DNA of 43,979 nucleotides from Bacteroidota bacterium (lineage in GTDB: Bacteria; Bacteroidota; Rhodothermia; Rhodothermales; Bin80): NCBI GenBank assembly GCA_026709335.1, contig JAPOTE010000086.1:1-43979 (forward strand), written 5' to 3'. The position numbers and the translations under genes were made by a program. This document shows, one piece after another, positions 43,415 to 43,979 of this stretch. The notes under the pieces are model-generated. The model was not told the DNA's origin, did no database searches, and worked only from the letters and a program-made list of their open reading frames with translations. Numbering within the stretch: position 1 is the first letter of the stretch; each line of letters opens with the position of its first letter.

Positions 43415-43876
43415 ATCCGTGGGATCCTGTCAGTCCTCATGTATGGGAGGTACTCCGAAAGGAGCAGATCTCAAAAATATTTTTTTCAGGCTCGCGTGGC
43501 ATAAAAAATTAAAATGAGACGCACGCCTCCACCAAAGAAGAGAGCTAGTAGGCCGAGATGACGACCGCCGAAGGATATAAGTGAAGTTAGCGGATCAAAT
43601 CCAATGGATCCAGGGGAGTTTGCAAAGATCATGATGAATCCTCCTCTGGGAATGATCAAGAAGTGCCGGGAAAATTAGACAAATTTCGTTGTTGGGGGAA
43701 TCTTACAAATTGTTTGGTGAAACGCGTATATAATTTCCATTCCCATTTATAAAACATTCCCTGGGTGTTGTATTAGGCGGCTCCTCCAACCCGTTGTGCT
43801 ATCGCCAAAAAAAAAGAGATATATCCGGGTTAGGTTTATTGCGGGAAATGGATAGGTACACTAGAAAATTTGGGTT
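43415..43876. other. 462-bp stretch between the small membrane protein and the transposase remnant
   Basis: Holds one small minus-strand frame at 43486-43632. A sequence starting GGCTCCTCCAACCCGTTGTG at 43779 could be the outer end of the ISL3-like element, since ISL3 inverted ends often begin GGCTC; there is no second end in the window to compare it with. The stretch 43650-43770 shows nothing I can assign. Confidence 0.4.
43486..43632 (-). CDS. possible 48-residue membrane peptide with a strong ribosome binding site
   Basis: The ATG at 43632 is preceded by AGAGGAGG with seven bases between, one of the few clear Shine-Dalgarno sequences in the window. The peptide MIFANSPGSIGFDPLTSLIS continues with FGGRHLGLLALFFGGGVRLI and ends YATRA. 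The hydrophobic end could span a membrane. However, the DNA around CTCTTCTTTGGTGGAGG resembles CTCTTCTTCTGCGGAGG in the transposase end at 43877-43979 (20 of 28 aligned bases agree). It may therefore be a remnant of a related transposase rather than a gene. Confidence 0.35.
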   Translation of the reverse strand: MIFANSPGSIGFDPLTSLISFGGRHLGLLALFFGGGVRLILIFYATRA

Positions 43877-43979
43877 CTACTGGGCTTTGTGTGGTTTGAG
43901 ATCTAGACCTCCGCAGAAGAAGAGAATTGCGACTCTGAAGTTTTCAAACCTTCTGTATCCTCTTCCGATGGTTTTGATC
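43877..43979 (-). mobile_element. transposase C-terminus, ISL3-like (partial, runs off window)
   Basis: The last 33 codons of a minus-strand gene, ending at the TAG at 43879-43877, read IKTIGRGYRRFENFRVAILF then FCGGLDLKPHKAQ. The G-(Y/F)-R-x-F-x-N-(F/Y)-R pattern is the closing helix of ISL3-family and related DDE transposases. The catalytic part lies outside the window, so whether the element is intact cannot be judged. Confidence 0.65.

Noticed and set aside
1-43979. CRISPR array, rRNA or prophage
   Set aside because: No regularly spaced short direct repeats, no rRNA-like sequence and no phage structural genes were seen. The only mobile traces are the transposase end, the repeat family and the restriction-modification pair.

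Overview
The window reads as a piece of a Bacteroidota/Rhodothermota-type chromosome with GC near the middle range. Several things point there: a GLPGLI-family secreted protein, three secreted six-bladed beta-propeller proteins, weak or absent Shine-Dalgarno sequences before most genes, a Tat-exported high-potential iron-sulfur protein (an electron carrier known from Rhodothermus), an actinobacterial-type glycogen synthase, a sulfatase and a ThuA-domain protein. The placement is inferred from gene content, not from a marker-gene comparison.

Layout. 1-1869: end of an O-methyltransferase, then a GLPGLI protein preceded by a small cysteine-rich secreted-peptide gene that is out of frame with itself and carries an interspersed repeat. 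1917-9802: core genes trmB, a glycosylasparaginase, ruvA, murJ, a beta-propeller protein, a YqgE/AlgH protein, folE and a 6-pyruvoyl-tetrahydropterin-synthase-like gene. 9883-14706: HIT protein, outer-membrane beta-barrel, coaE and a PhoB/PhoR-type two-component pair. 14966-17061: a tight three-gene operon (small cysteine-rich peptide, beta-propeller, thioredoxin-fold protein). 17708-24123: SAM methyltransferase, HiPIP, SLC12-type transporter, glycogen synthase, and an AAA/DUF4143 ATPase behind a perfect 14-bp inverted repeat. 24146-29714: rnc-gcvP-creD on the minus strand and two tandem PspB-like membrane proteins on the plus strand.

29863-34754 is the accessory part: a type II restriction-modification pair, a truncated duplicate of a sorbosone/PQQ-type sugar dehydrogenase gene, another copy of the interspersed repeat, a third beta-propeller and the intact dehydrogenase. 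34864-43414 holds a large RecB-like nuclease/helicase fusion, an S9 peptidase, a sulfatase, a ThuA-domain protein and a small membrane protein. The window closes with the C-terminal end of an ISL3-like transposase.

The most unusual signal is a recurring arrangement: a short exported, cysteine-rich and acidic peptide gene lies directly upstream, on the same strand, of a secreted propeller or GLPGLI protein. In both well-supported cases (1386-1869 and 16736-17061) the signal-sequence half and the cysteine-rich half are in different reading frames. In one of them the switch falls on a textbook -1 slippery heptamer. Programmed frameshifting, pseudogene decay and sequencing error cannot be told apart from one sequence, but the coincidence deserves checking. 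A ~100-bp repeat with 13-bp inverted ends occurs three times and supplies coding sequence to one of these peptide genes.
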